The position numbers and the translations under genes are program-made. A DNA stretch of 64,000 bases, taken from NCBI RefSeq assembly GCF_024199845.1, contig NZ_JANADO010000002.1, forward strand, positions 1 to 64,000. Direction: 5' to 3'. Positions 1 to 7,949 of this stretch are shown here, piece after piece. A model generated the notes under the pieces. The model was not told the origin of the DNA. It searched no databases and saw nothing but the letters and a program-made list of their open reading frames with translations. The stretch is from Bradyrhizobium sp. CCGB12. Lineage in GTDB: Bacteria; Pseudomonadota; Alphaproteobacteria; Rhizobiales; Xanthobacteraceae. Numbering within the stretch: position 1 is the stretch's first letter; each line of letters opens with the position of its first letter.

Positions 1-429
1 CGGCGAGCTCTGGGGTCTCGGCGACAGCGACAGGTTTGTCCTTCTGAGTTCGCTTCTCGGGTGCAGACGGAAACGCGGAATTGGGCGGCGGCAACTCCTT
101 TCGTGCCAAGGTGCTTGAGCATCCTGGATCGACAAATCCGGTTGCGACAATGAACGATCCGAAGGTGAAGGGAAATAGCGAGGAAGAGACACCCGTCACC
201 GCGGGAAGTTGTCCTTGTACCCAAGTGGACTAGTTGGAGTCCGCTAAATCCACTAGCGGCCCTTCCTAGGCAACCGCCTTCGTTGCTGCGCGCGCCTTGC
301 CGAAGATGCCAGGATGAGTGTCTCCTAGTTGCCGGACTGCGGCGTCTGCAGTTGGCGTATTTACGTCGACCGAGATCCCCCCCGGCTTGATCAGGATTTG
401 TTGCGCCGAGTTTCTCTGTTCTGTGGCCT
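1..429. other. No gene recognised
   Basis: Short open frames on both strands in this stretch lack ribosome sites and resemble no family I know. No repeat or RNA gene was seen. Confidence 0.5.
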
Positions 430-621
430 TTAGTCGTTGGACCCACCTGTTCCGCTTAGTGTGGTCCCATTCGATAACGCCGAGCTACCAGCGCCGCTTG
501 TACCAGTTGAACTCGCGCCGCCGCTGGACGACGAACACCCTGAACTGCCTCCAGAGCTTTGCGCCATGGCGACCGAAAAGGTGCTCAGCAAGATAGTGAC
601 AACGATCGTGAGAAGCTTCAT
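430..621 (-). CDS. Small secreted Ser/Gly-rich protein
   Basis: The predicted 63-residue product starts with a typical Sec signal (MKLLTIVVTILLSTFSVAMA, cleavage probably after the second AMA alanine). The rest is a low-complexity mature part made almost only of Ser, Gly, Thr and Ala. The ATG at 621 was chosen over the one at 648 because AGGGAG lies six bases upstream of it and the signal peptide begins there. Directly upstream are the last 13 codons of a DUF883-like gene (see the repeat at 633-670). Function is unknown; small secreted Ser/Gly-rich proteins of this kind are common in Bradyrhizobium. Confidence 0.55.
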   Translation of the reverse strand: MKLLTIVVTILLSTFSVAMAQSSGGSSGCSSSSGGASSTGTSGAGSSALSNGTTLSGTGGSND

Positions 622-632
622 TTGTCGCTCCC

Positions 633-670
633 TATCGCCGGCGTGCAAACCACGCTCCGAGTAGGAACGC
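633..670 (-). repeat. 38-bp copy of a DUF883-like gene 3' end
   Basis: These 38 bases match 63576-63613 with one mismatch. On the minus strand both encode the same C-terminal peptide, AFLLGAWFAR(R/W)R, followed by TAG and then a GGGAG(C/G)GACAAATG start region of a next small gene. Homology stops abruptly at 670, so this copy is a 13-codon remnant whose 5' part has been lost. Confidence 0.7.
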
Positions 671-671
671 T

Positions 672-857
672 ACTCGGGATCGAACTTACGACGCATCGAT
701 CCTCGAGGGGGACGCCCCCTATCGTGATGCGGTCGAGCTGCTGGCAGCCGCTGACCAGCGCGAAGACCTGCACGAACTCTACAAGGAGGCTACTCGCACG
801 CCCACGCCCAAGGACGAGGAGATCGTCCTTCGGATTCAGTCTACGGACGAAGAATGA
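672..857 (+). pseudogene. Gene remnant ending in an acidic helical tail
   Basis: An open frame with convincing codon use runs to TGA at 855-857 and encodes a charged segment containing YRDAVELLAAADQREDLHEL. No start codon is visible in frame and the frame begins near the breakpoint at 670, so the 5' end is probably missing. The stop overlaps the ATG of the next frame (ATGA), as in translationally coupled genes. Family not recognised. Confidence 0.35.
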
Positions 858-1141
858 ACTCAGCGCTACGCCAGGCAGTAGAGACCCACAAGAGGCTCAA
901 GGAGCTTGCTCAGCGCCGCGCAACCACGAACACGAATGGGAGCAACTACGGCATCAAGGCTACGACACGCCTTACGGCACCGTCGGCAACGAGGCATCAC
1001 TCGGAAGCGTGCTTGGGTGGTATCCTGACCGGCGCTGTTGGAGGTGCAATACCTAGGGCAAGTTCTACGTGGTGGCTTCCACCATGGGCCCAGCCCATGG
1101 GACTCGGGCTTTGGCGGAGGGTTGCCGATCCCGCCCCCTGA
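854..1141 (+). CDS. Possible small protein, uncharacterised
   Basis: The frame starts with an ATG overlapping the preceding stop and gives about 95 residues. The first 22 (MNSALRQAVETHKRLKELAQ and following) look like a real amphipathic helix. The rest is compositionally poor, and another frame looks more gene-like from about 1050, so a frameshift is likely. Weak call. Confidence 0.25.
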   Translation: MNSALRQAVETHKRLKELAQRRATTNTNGSNYGIKATTRLTAPSATRHHSEACLGGILTGAVGGAIPRASSTWWLPPWAQPMGLGLWRRVADPAP

Positions 1142-2185
1142 TGGTTTCGGGAAGCTGCCCATTTCGACGTTCCCGCGTACCCACCCATATGGGTGAACTT
1201 TGAGAAGGGCTGGGCCAAGCAGTCATTCACCGCTGGCCACGCTCCTCAGCCTCAGCCCATTCATTTCGTTTTGGACGTGCTAGGCGATACCTAGCGCACA
1301 GCCACGTTCCGTTGGGCATTTTCCCGACTAGCGCACCATCGGCTAATTTCGCTGATCTAAGCTCATGACCTTAGCCGACCTCACGAGGGGCTCCCGCCAA
1401 GGACCGCATTTGGCCTTGCAGACGTTTGTCGCATTCGGTTTCGTGCAGCGTTAACACAACCCCGGTTATACGAGTCACCATGCTCCGAATGGACCGCCTT
1501 TTTGCGAGGCACTGACCTGTGAAACGCGTTTTTACGTTTCTCATAGTCGGACCGCTGCTTCTGAGTGGCGTGCTCGTGTTTGGATCGACGAGTGCTCTCG
1601 GTTGGTTGGTTGGACTTCCGTCTTGAGTGGTTTGATTGCGTTTCCAAGTGCGGTTGTCGATTACTCTCTGGGCTTGGGGCCGTTCCGTCCATGATCTGCT
1701 GTGTTTGGTAGGCCAGGAATATGAGCCGTAGCCTGCCGAGCCAGGTCTGTCATGGGCATGCACACGCGTAAAAACGGCCCCAGCACAACCCTATGCTGAG
1801 GCCGTTGGAGGTTTGCTTGGCGGTAAGGGATCGCCAAGCATCGCAAGACTAGACGTTTGCCGCGAGCCGTTCTGTTCGCTTTCGGACGTTTTGTTCCGCG
1901 CCACCTTCTCAAGGCGAGAGGTTGTGACCTCTTCAGCGGCTAGTTGAGCCTCAAGGGCCTGGAGCAATCGCTGTTCTGCGATCGCCCTGCCTTAAATAAC
2001 TTGGGCAATAGTCTCAATCTGTTCGGCAATGCGCGCTTGGATAGCTGTTTGCCGCTCCTTTTGGTCCATGGGGACTCCCGCTGAATCGGTGCAGGCGGGA
2101 GCGCCATTGGTCTCTCAGCCACCGACGTCTACGGGCAGAGCCTCGGCCGGTGATGGTGTACACTACCACGAATGGAACCGTTCAA
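1142..2185. other. No gene recognised
   Basis: Reading frames here have arginine/serine-rich, antisense-like translations and no ribosome sites. The only structure noted is the hairpin at 1773-1806. Confidence 0.5.
1773..1806. terminator. Hairpin of the CCCCAGC family
   Basis: Left arm AACGGCC-CCAGCA pairs with TGCT-GAGGCCGTT around a short loop. There is no T tract after it on the plus strand; AAAA precedes it, giving a short U run on the minus strand. It belongs to the hairpin family at 2768, 4056, 4418, 5328 and 54001. Confidence 0.5.
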
Positions 2186-2374
2186 CTATGCTTTTCGGGC
2201 AAGCCTGGCGAACGTACCCACGCCGGTCTCCGCGATCCTAGCCCGCTTCAACAGCACCTCGCGATCCTTCCCCGGGGGCAGCTGATTGGCCTGCTCTTTG
2301 AGCTTGGCGGCCTGGTCGGCCATGCGTTCTTCGAGGGAGCGAATCTGCTTCGCTCGCCGGCGGAGCTGCGTCAT
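2186..2374 (-). CDS. Small conserved protein, basic helical
   Basis: The 62-residue protein has an N-terminal region MTQLRRRAKQIRSLEERMAD and a KEQANQLPPGKDREVLLKRA core. I recognise this as a widespread Bradyrhizobium short-protein family of unknown function. It is very basic and almost wholly helical, and a GAGGAG ribosome site lies about six bases before the ATG. The last ten residues differ from what I recall of the family, so the 3' end may be altered. No functional assignment is possible. Confidence 0.65.
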   Translation of the reverse strand: MTQLRRRAKQIRSLEERMADQAAKLKEQANQLPPGKDREVLLKRARIAETGVGTFARLARKA

Positions 2375-2523
2375 GCCGCACTCCTCAAATCGTTAATGAC
2401 GAACACCCAACGAAAATCGGTCCGATCCGGTTTCTATAATGAAAATGCGCTAGTCCTGCCACCTTTTCCCGCGATGGATTCACATATGCAAATGCATCCA
2501 TAAGAGGGAATGCTTCCCTGCTA

Positions 2524-2748
2524 ATGCTGGGCAAACCGGAGCGCGCTCCATTGACTGACGAAGTTCCGTTGCAGAATCGATATTTCGTGCGAATGGGCGG
2601 CAAAGGTTGGATGGTTTACGATCGAGAACGCAAGGGCCCAGCACTAATCGGGGAGTACATGGCGGCCAATTTGACGAGGGAGCGAGCTGATCAGTTGCTA
2701 GGTTCGCTGTCGACCTCGCGCGTGGGTGCAGCGGCGAAGCGCGAGTAG
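2524..2748 (+). CDS. Small conserved protein, uncharacterised
   Basis: The predicted 74 residues contain a beta-rich core, RYFVRMGGKGWMVYDRERKG, followed by a helical end (NLTRERADQLLGSLS). This resembles short Bradyrhizobium proteins with a YxVRxxGxGWMVxDR motif. The ribosome site is weak (GGGA, about 14 bases upstream). A hairpin of the CCCCAGC family follows at 2768. Function unknown. Confidence 0.55.
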   Translation: MLGKPERAPLTDEVPLQNRYFVRMGGKGWMVYDRERKGPALIGEYMAANLTRERADQLLGSLSTSRVGAAAKRE

Positions 2749-2767
2749 AAAATGCGGGCCGAAAAAA

Positions 2768-2795
2768 GGCCCCAGCTGGGCTGGCAGCTGAGGCC
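2768..2795 (-). terminator. Hairpin of the CCCCAGC family
   Basis: GGCC-CCAGCT pairs with AGCTG-AGGCC. Six A's directly precede it, so read on the minus strand it is a GC-rich stem followed by a U run, the form of an intrinsic terminator. Confidence 0.55.
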
Positions 2796-2863
2796 GTTGG
2801 CCTCCGGCGCCAAGGGGGATCAGGTGAGCACCGGAGCGGAAAGCCAATTCGCCGGATTGCAAT

Positions 2864-3510
2864 TTGTTCCCGACTGGTAAAAACCGCCAGAAATCTTATT
2901 TCCGGCCCATGCGTATGGCGTACGAGCTCTGCCTGGCGACTGCCGCCAAGCACCCTTCAGACCCCGATCGGATCCACGAAGTAAAGCATGAGGGCTACCG
3001 CATGCTGGTAATCCGGGAGAACGAACGCGTGCGCCTGCTCCCAGGAATGGCCTGGACCGGACGAAGCGCTATACTTGGTCCGCTGGGCAGCCCTGAAGAA
3101 CCGACAGAAGCGCTTCGTGATCGATGGCAAGGCCGTGATCCTCGGGGTCGATGGCACTTCGGACTTCAACGCTTTGCACTCCCGCAAGCTTGAGCACGAA
3201 GTGCAGCTCTATGCCTTCGATATCCTTTCGGTGGGCGGCGAAAATTTACTCCCCTTCCAGCTCCACATGCGCAAGGCAAATCTGGAGCAACTGCTGGCTC
3301 GCTGGCCGGACGGGGATCAGAGCGAGGCGAGATCGGGCCCCACTTGTTCAGGCCGCCTGCCGCATGGCTTGGAGGGTTTGGTCTCCAAGCACCGCTATCG
3401 GCCATATCGTGGTGGCCGGCAGAAGCTCAAGGTGAAGAACCGGACGTCCACTGATGTCGCGAGAGCTGTGACGCGGGCTGACGCCCGCGCCCACCAAAGG
3501 CGCGATGCTA
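2864..3510 (+). pseudogene. ATP-dependent DNA ligase remnant (LigD type)
   Basis: Two frames together spell a ligase catalytic core. The first contains IHEVKHEGYRMLVIRENERV, where motif I is KxDGxR and the nucleophile lysine is kept but Asp is Glu. The second contains KRFVIDGKAVILGVDGTSDF, where the usual DGEAV motif III has Lys for the metal-binding Glu, then LYAFDIL and GLEGLVSKHRYRPYRGG. At least two frameshifts separate the pieces (about 3045-3085 and 3330-3355), and the OB-fold tail is missing. With two motif residues altered the product would be inactive. Intact relatives repair double-strand breaks with Ku. Confidence 0.75.
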
Positions 3511-3729
3511 GTTCAGCTTCCCGCGCAGTATCTTGATGATGTCCCGGAATCCTCTGCGTACTCGGGGCGCCTCGACCGGGCGCGAAGCTTAGGCTTCGGC
3601 GCGCCATCAACCGGGAGCCGCTCCTTGGTCTGCCATGCCAATGTGCCGCCAGACCCCGTCAGAAATTCGTGGTAATAATTGGGAGGGGTACGTAGCTTCC
3701 TACGCCGGATCGAGCGCGAGGAATACGCC

Positions 3730-3978
3730 ATGAGATCCCTCATCCTAAAACGGTCGATCATCGTCGCCGGGCACAAGACCAGCGTTAGCCTGGAAGAGGC
3801 TTTCTGGAATGGCCTGAAGGAGATCTGCGGCCTGCGCAGCATGACGCTGTCGGAGCTGGTCGGCGAGATCGATAGCAGCCGCCACCAGGCCAACCTATCG
3901 TCCGCGATCCGGCTGTTCGTACTCGACTACTTCAGGCACCGCGCCGCGGCAATCCAGTCTCAGCAGCCGGCACCGTAG
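3730..3978 (+). CDS. Ribbon-helix-helix domain protein
   Basis: The 82-residue product carries a ribbon-helix-helix domain of the RHH_4 type: a short beta strand in KRSIIVAGHKTSVSLE followed by helices in AFWNGLKEICGLRSMTLSEL and a helical end (SSAIRLFVLDYFRHR). Such proteins are small DNA-binding regulators or accessory proteins widespread in alphaproteobacteria. The ATG at 3730 has a good GAGGAA site six bases before it, and an upstream in-frame ATG at 3679 was rejected. A hairpin terminator lies about 80 bp downstream. Target genes are unknown; there is no partner toxin next to it. Confidence 0.75.
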   Translation: MRSLILKRSIIVAGHKTSVSLEEAFWNGLKEICGLRSMTLSELVGEIDSSRHQANLSSAIRLFVLDYFRHRAAAIQSQQPAP

Positions 3979-4055
3979 CAATGCACTGGGGGAACCAGGG
4001 ATCAGGAAAAAAGTTGATGCTTTCGAATCATGCCTCGACAACGTGATGCCGACAC

Positions 4056-4094
4056 AACCTCAGCTTAGTGCCAGCCCGAGCTGAGGTTTTTTGG
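4056..4094 (+). terminator. Intrinsic terminator, CCCCAGC-like family
   Basis: AACCTCAGCTT pairs with GAGCTGAGGTT around a GC-rich loop and is followed by TTTTTT. It lies downstream of the ribbon-helix-helix gene. Confidence 0.7.
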
Positions 4095-4177
4095 TGCTGT
4101 GTACACTTTTGCACAATGTGCTGGAACGCTTTTCGTGGTTCTGAATCATCCCAGGGGACTCTGACGGGATAGGACAC

Positions 4178-4369
4178 GTGCCGCGCTACACCTCTTTCGC
4201 TCGCGAGGCCGCAGCAACGCTGTTGCGAATGGCCAAATCAACAAAGGACCCGCAGGTTGCGTCCGGATTGATCCAGCGCGCTGCCGACCTCAAGGATCGT
4301 ACGGGAGAACTGCCCCCGTTTATCGAGATGGTCGCCGAGGACTCGAAGAAGCCACTAACTAAGAATTGA
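4178..4369 (+). CDS. Small conserved protein, uncharacterised
   Basis: The 63-residue frame begins GTGCCGCGCTACACC or at an in-frame start close to it. The helical core is ATLLRMAKSTKDPQVASGLI followed by AADLKDRTGELPP, a short-protein family I associate with Bradyrhizobium. It is flanked by hairpins at 4056 and 4418, so it is probably transcribed alone. Function unknown. Confidence 0.6.
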   Translation: MPRYTSFAREAAATLLRMAKSTKDPQVASGLIQRAADLKDRTGELPPFIEMVAEDSKKPLTKN

Positions 4370-4417
4370 GGCTGCCCAGTTGGTTGGGAGCCTCTTTCAT
4401 TGCTTATGTGAAAAAAA

Positions 4418-4454
4418 GCCCCAGCTCCGGGGGGCATCAAGGTGGAGCTGGGGC
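4418..4454. terminator. Hairpin of the CCCCAGC family, 11-bp stem
   Basis: GCCCCAGCTCC pairs perfectly with GGAGCTGGGGC across a 15-base loop. Seven A's precede it (a U run on the minus strand) and CAAAAT follows. It lies 49 bp after the small gene at 4178-4369. Confidence 0.65.
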
Positions 4455-4932
4455 CAAAATGGGGTCGTCGCCCTTGGAGAAGGGCATCGGGAAAACTCGG
4501 CAATTGGCAAAGCGTTCCCGCGCTGCCGTACCGCTGCTTGATCCGGACGGACTCTGCACCCACGCTGGAAGGGATTGCACGAGCACAGGTTCCGCCTTTC
4601 GGAACTGCTTAGACCGCGATAGGATTCACATGCGTGAATGACGCTCCGCCCGCCCTGATTTACCTTGGAGTTCTTCCGTTGAGTGGCCTTCGGGGGTGGC
4701 TGAGGCAGGACTCTCGTACGATTCTTCTTTTGGCCAACGGTTGAACGAACTCACTTCCCAACTCATTGGAAGCTCTTCGACTTCAAAACGACGAAGTGGA
4801 GCGACGCGCGCGCGATGTTCCTCGGTGCGACCGCCTCCGAACATTCCATCGTCTCGTCGCATAGTTCTCCGCTGCCTTGGAGTGAGACGCTCGGAATCCT
4901 TCAATTCCACTCCCTCTGAGAGGAATCCGGTC

Positions 4933-5148
4933 ATGAAGGACATGCAAGCCAGCCTGGAGAAATTACGCACGAGCGCTGCAGAGGCCGCGCTTGTGCGTGA
5001 CCTCGCGACAGAGCCCAAGAAGCGAGCGCTATACACCACCTTGGCCGACCAACTTTCCAAGCTGGCAGATGAGGTTGAGCGAGCGATCGAGCAGCAGCGC
5101 GGGCGCGCAGCTCTGAAGGAGCGGACTGGCTCGCAGCCGGAGCCCTGA
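4933..5148 (+). CDS. Small conserved helical protein
   Basis: The 71-residue product (start MKDMQASLEKLRTSAAEAAL, then VRDLATEPKKRALYTTLADQ) is nearly all helix and resembles a short Bradyrhizobium family with an AECALIRDLA-type motif. The ATG at 4933 has AGAGGAA about nine bases upstream; a second ATG at 4942 is also possible. The longer frame opening at 4696 has no family resemblance before this point. The gene is followed, about 180 bp later, by the terminator at 5328. Function unknown. Confidence 0.65.
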   Translation: MKDMQASLEKLRTSAAEAALVRDLATEPKKRALYTTLADQLSKLADEVERAIEQQRGRAALKERTGSQPEP

Positions 5149-5327
5149 GGGAGTGGACCGAGATCGACGTCCCTCACCTCGGATGCAATAGCGAAGTCCG
5201 GCGCCGGATCGGCCAATGGCAACAATGGGCAACGGCGACAAGGCGTGGAACGATTTACCGATTGCCAAGTTTGCCTATGCCCCTTCCCCAAGGGTAACGC
5301 TGCTTTCCCCAAGGGCAGCCTCAAGAG

Positions 5328-5363
5328 GCCCCAGTTTCGTCGCCCTGAAGCTGGGGCTTTTTT
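5328..5363 (+). terminator. Intrinsic terminator, CCCCAGC family
   Basis: GCCCCAG-TTTC pairs with GAAG-CTGGGGC and is followed by six T's, a standard plus-strand Rho-independent terminator. Confidence 0.8.
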
Positions 5364-5591
5364 GGAGCTGCCCAGACTGATGGGTTAGCCCTCTCTGCGA
5401 TGCGTCGGGCGTCCCCCAGAGGTCGATGCGGTCATAAATCCGCTATCCATCACCACAGCCTCCTAAAACAGTCTTGCGACGGGGGACCGGCGACAGCTCC
5501 CCGCTCAAGCGGCCTCGACCAGCCACCCCAGGCCGAGAACTCGTGTGGCCTGAAGAGAGTGGACGGACGACAGAGTTATCGGGACACGAGC

Positions 5592-5605
5592 TTGACCTAG
5601 ATCAA
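5592..5605 (+). promoter_or_regulatory. FixK/FNR-type box
   Basis: TTGACCTAGATCAA fits TTGA-N6-TCAA and the rhizobial FixK2 half-sites TTGAC/T-C and GATCAA. Its centre is 65 bases before the ATG at 5664. If the box sits at -40.5, transcription would start near 5639, leaving a 25-base leader containing the strong ribosome site. A site prediction only. Confidence 0.55.
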
Positions 5606-5663
5606 ACATCCCTCTCAAGCTCGGTAGTTGCCTTCCATTGGAGCTGCACCGGAGGAGCAGGCA

Positions 5664-5765
5664 ATGGCCATTCATCGCCCTACATGGATGATGCATCTAT
5701 TGGCTTGGGCAATAGCCGCCATTGGTCTCCTCACGATCCTTTCGGTGGCGCTAGGGCACCCTTGA
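5664..5765 (+). CDS. 33-residue single-span membrane peptide
   Basis: The short frame encodes MAIHRPTWMMHLLAWAIAAI and then GLLTILSVALGHP: a basic N-terminus followed by about 22 continuous hydrophobic residues, so one membrane span with the N-terminus probably inside. A strong GGAGGAG site lies six bases before the ATG. The FixK-type box upstream suggests induction under low oxygen. Size and shape recall small subunits of terminal oxidases or other membrane complexes, but there is no detectable similarity and no oxidase gene nearby. Function is unknown. Confidence 0.55.
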   Translation: MAIHRPTWMMHLLAWAIAAIGLLTILSVALGHP

Positions 5766-5975
5766 AGGGAGTGAACCCAGAGGTGCCTAATCGATCTCTC
5801 CGCGGCGGTGGAGGCATTCATCGAAGCGAATGACATATGTCGATACCACGCCTTCATCCCATTTCACGCCGTACGCGATACATCGAGGCCCATTGAGGTC
5901 TCCATTCGATGGATTGGTCATTGAGCCTGTCATGTACGCGACAAGGAATACCGGGGTTGAATGTGTCCATCGGAT

Positions 5976-6146
5976 TCATGCCGTGTGGCCCGGATCGACA
6001 GTCTTTGGCGTTTTCTTCTCCCGCTGAGGCGTCATCTTCGCTGGACTTTCTTTGCCAGGCACGCCACGGGGGCCAAGTTGTTCACGCTGGATGTCATCTT
6101 CGGAGCGCTGGGGCTCGACACCATTGATCGGCTTATCGGGCATCAT
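5976..6146 (-). CDS. Small hydrophilic protein (56 residues)
   Basis: The product MMPDKPINGVEPQRSEDDIQ continues with a QREQLGPRGVPGKES segment and a basic tail; it is rich in Pro, Lys and Glu and probably disordered. Its ATGATG overlaps the TGA of the upstream frame at 6143-6145, the arrangement of a translationally coupled pair. The longer frame at 5830-6027 on the other strand was judged antisense. Function unknown. Confidence 0.45.
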   Translation of the reverse strand: MMPDKPINGVEPQRSEDDIQREQLGPRGVPGKESPAKMTPQREKKTPKTVDPGHTA

Positions 6147-6305
6147 TCTATTTTCGCCTTTTCTTGAAGGTCGCGGATGCGGGTGTCAGCCTCTTCCTTG
6201 GACTTCACCACTTCAGACCAGTCCTCGGTCCGGGCGAGGTTACTCAGCCGCTTGAGCTCCGCGAGTTGCTCGGGTGTCGGCTTTCCATTTTCGTTTCCTC
6301 AACGG
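6143..6305 (-). pseudogene. Coding frame without a start, probably frameshifted from 6447 gene
   Basis: This frame encodes GKPTPEQLAELKRLSNLART and then EDWSEVVKSKEEADTRIRDL, clearly protein-like and helical, ending at TGA 6143-6145. It opens right after an in-frame TGA and has no ATG. It overlaps the weak C-terminal tail of the 6244-6447 frame. Either a one-base shift splits one longer protein or a separate small gene has lost its start. Confidence 0.45.
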
Positions 6306-6447
6306 CTTCGACCACGGCCTCGTCGTCCAGCACGTCCATGAGTTCGCTTATGGTGTTCTCGCAATCCCGAGGGCCGGGCTCGACATAACGGGCCAGAATG
6401 CTCTGAGCTTGCTCTACCGCCTTCGTCACACGCTTTTCCGGGTCCAT
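6244..6447 (-). CDS. Small acidic conserved protein
   Basis: The product starts MDPEKRVTKAVEQAQSILAR, followed by YVEPGPRDCENTISELMDVL and DDEAVVEAVEE. I recognise this as a common Bradyrhizobium short-protein family. The ATG at 6447 was chosen because family resemblance begins exactly there. The last 18 residues (KMESRHPSNSRSSSG) do not look native, and the adjoining frame at 6143-6305 continues convincingly, so a frameshift near 6295 is likely. Function unknown. Confidence 0.6.
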   Translation of the reverse strand: MDPEKRVTKAVEQAQSILARYVEPGPRDCENTISELMDVLDDEAVVEAVEETKMESRHPSNSRSSSG

Positions 6448-6618
6448 GTCCGGTACTCCACTAAACTGAGCGCGCGGCTCCCCTTCAAAGGCCGCAGGCA
6501 TACCGCGGGCAGTCTTCCCGCGAGCAACGGCGACTACCCGAGAAGCAATGCTTACAAGGAGGCGGTGTTCCTATGAGGAACCAATGAGCGGTCGCCGCTT
6601 TGAATGTTTTTGGACACA

Positions 6619-6790
6619 ATGGCTGTCAATAGACCTACCGGCGACAATACCCGAAGGGCGCTGTGAAGAAGCGGACGCAACTCAGAATCCGCTGACTAAG
6701 ACCTCAACCAAGCGCAACAAGATGGGCGGGCAGTTCATGGCCGTCAAGAAGAACGCGAAGAAGTTCAAGGGCGTTCGGAAGGAGAAGTGA
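6619..6790 (+). pseudogene. Small basic protein, two frameshifts
   Basis: Read across three frames the sequence gives MAVNRPTGDNTRR, then AVKKRTQL, then NPLTKTSTKRNKMGGQFMAV with KKFKGVRKEK at the end. I recall intact Bradyrhizobium proteins of about 60 residues with this order (NRPTGDN...GAVKKR...FKGVRKEK). One-base shifts near 6658 and 6683 break it. The last frame stays open from 6548 without stop. Very basic, so nucleic-acid binding is possible; function unknown. Confidence 0.5.
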
Positions 6791-6869
6791 TGGGCCGGTT
6801 TTTATCGGCATCATCATACTCAGCATGACGATAATCCTCACCATGTATTTCCACATCCTCGCTCTATAG
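6790..6869 (+). pseudogene. Tiny membrane peptide gene with one-base deletion
   Basis: The ATG overlaps the previous stop (TGATG). One frame downstream encodes GPVFIGIIILSMTIILTMYF and HILAL before TAG at 6867-6869, a clear single membrane span. Adding one C to the GGCCGG run at 6792-6797 would join the ATG to it (MGPVFIG...). As it stands the peptide is not made from that ATG. The start overlap with the KFKGVRKEK gene supports the two belonging together. Confidence 0.4.
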
Positions 6870-7001
6870 CGAGTCTGGAGTCCGCAAAGATGAGCCTCTG
6901 TCCACGTTGAGCAGTTCCTGCTTTGCGGGGTGCCAGAAGTCTTCGTCTCGCCCTTCGAGGTTTTCATAGGCGCGCGCCGCCTCGTCAATACGCTTGTTCA
7001 T
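6864..7001 (-). CDS. Small acidic protein (45 residues)
   Basis: The product MNKRIDEAARAYENLEGRDE continues DFWHPAKQELLNVD and is hydrophilic. GGAG lies five bases before the ATG. It overlaps the 3' end of the convergent membrane-peptide frame by six bases. No family recognised. Confidence 0.45.
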   Translation of the reverse strand: MNKRIDEAARAYENLEGRDEDFWHPAKQELLNVDRGSSLRTPDSL

Positions 7002-7054
7002 CGGGCTCCAGTTGTCCAATGGCGGCCGGGAAGGCGTGTTACTATTACTTGTGG

Positions 7055-7281
7055 TTCAGCCGGTAAACGTCTCCCGGCATAAGCTCCAACTCTTCGAAAG
7101 CGTCCTGCTGGTCGTCCGTAATCAATGCCGGCAGGATCGTAGCCCTCCAGCCTTCAGGCACCTCTGCGAGCACAAGGGTCACGGCCAGTGACGGCTTGGC
7201 GGCTATCCAGAGCTGCTTTGCCGATTCATCGTCAGGCGTGACTTCAACGAAGGTGAAGGAGTTTCCGAAAGAACTCTGCCA
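7055..7281 (-). pseudogene. Small gene remnant without a start
   Basis: About 75 codons encode SFTFVEVTPDDESAKQLWIA, AAKPSLAVTLVLAEVPEGWR and LMPGDVYRLNHK before TAA. Codon use and amphipathic pattern look native. There is no ATG in frame after the preceding stop at 7282-7284, so the 5' end is lost or shifted. Family not recognised. Confidence 0.4.
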
Positions 7282-7429
7282 TCATACCAAAATCGGTCAT
7301 GTAGTCGCTTGTTGCTATCCTAGGCTTCAAGGACTCTTCGATATTGAGACTTGCAGGAACGACGGCTTCTCTATCGGGTTTATTCTTAGGTCACCACAAC
7401 GCGCCCCGGTGGGACCATCTCCATGGGCC

Positions 7430-7660
7430 TCAGTCTTCCCCCGGGGTGGGGCCTTCGGTGCTTATAGTGCCCGCTACTTCTTGAGTGTCAGCCCCCGGAA
7501 CGAGCTCGCGCAGCAGGCCTTCTGAGGTGATATCCCGGTACTCGACGTCGGCAAAGAACTTGGGTTCAACCCAGGTGGCCTTTGGCTTTCTGATGGCCTA
7601 GGTCACCTTCTGCTTCGGGCTTACCACAGTGTCGAGCGCCGGAGGTATCGCAACCTCATT
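7430..7660 (-). pseudogene. DNA ligase D C-terminal remnant
   Basis: The minus-strand frame reads LDTVVSPKQKVT, stop (7598-7600), AIRKPKATWVEPKFFADVEY and then RDITSEGLLREL. The pattern RKPKATWVEPK...V.Y...T..G.LR is typical of the OB-fold end of ATP-dependent ligases of the LigD type. The in-frame TAG and the missing upstream catalytic core mark it as a fragment. It is on the opposite strand from the ligase core remnant at 2864-3510, so the two need not be from the same gene. Confidence 0.55.
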
Positions 7661-7949
7661 AAGGCATGTGAATCAGGAAGCTCGGGCACGCCAGCAGTAA
7701 ACAGTCGCGGCATGCACTCATCGGCCGCGACGTAATTTAGGGCGGTCCCAAGATGAAGACCCGCCGGGAATTCCTGAAAACGTGCGGAGGGTTTGCTTCG
7801 CTGTGATGCTTCCGGCAATGACGCGCCTGCTGTCGACGTCCCTCACGCCGCGGCCGTTGGAGGTGCCCTGAAGTAACTTGGTACCAGGCGGATAGACGCC
7901 GTCGATTGATGCGGCTAAGAATGTAGTTCCGCTCGGGCCGCCCGGAGGG

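Noticed and set aside
633..670. GG-N10-GC pattern resembling a sigma-54 promoter, present in two copies
   Set aside because: The conserved bases are the coding 3' end of DUF883-like genes (AFLLGAWFAR..-stop), which explains the conservation.
1371..1763. 130-codon minus-strand frame
   Set aside because: Basic, low-complexity translation without start signal or recognisable family.
4626..5324. 232-codon minus-strand frame
   Set aside because: Antisense to the small helical gene at 4933-5148, with Arg/Ser-rich translation.
5830..6027. 65-codon plus-strand frame (MTYVDTTPSS...)
   Set aside because: No ribosome site; the opposite strand carries the better-supported gene at 5976-6146.
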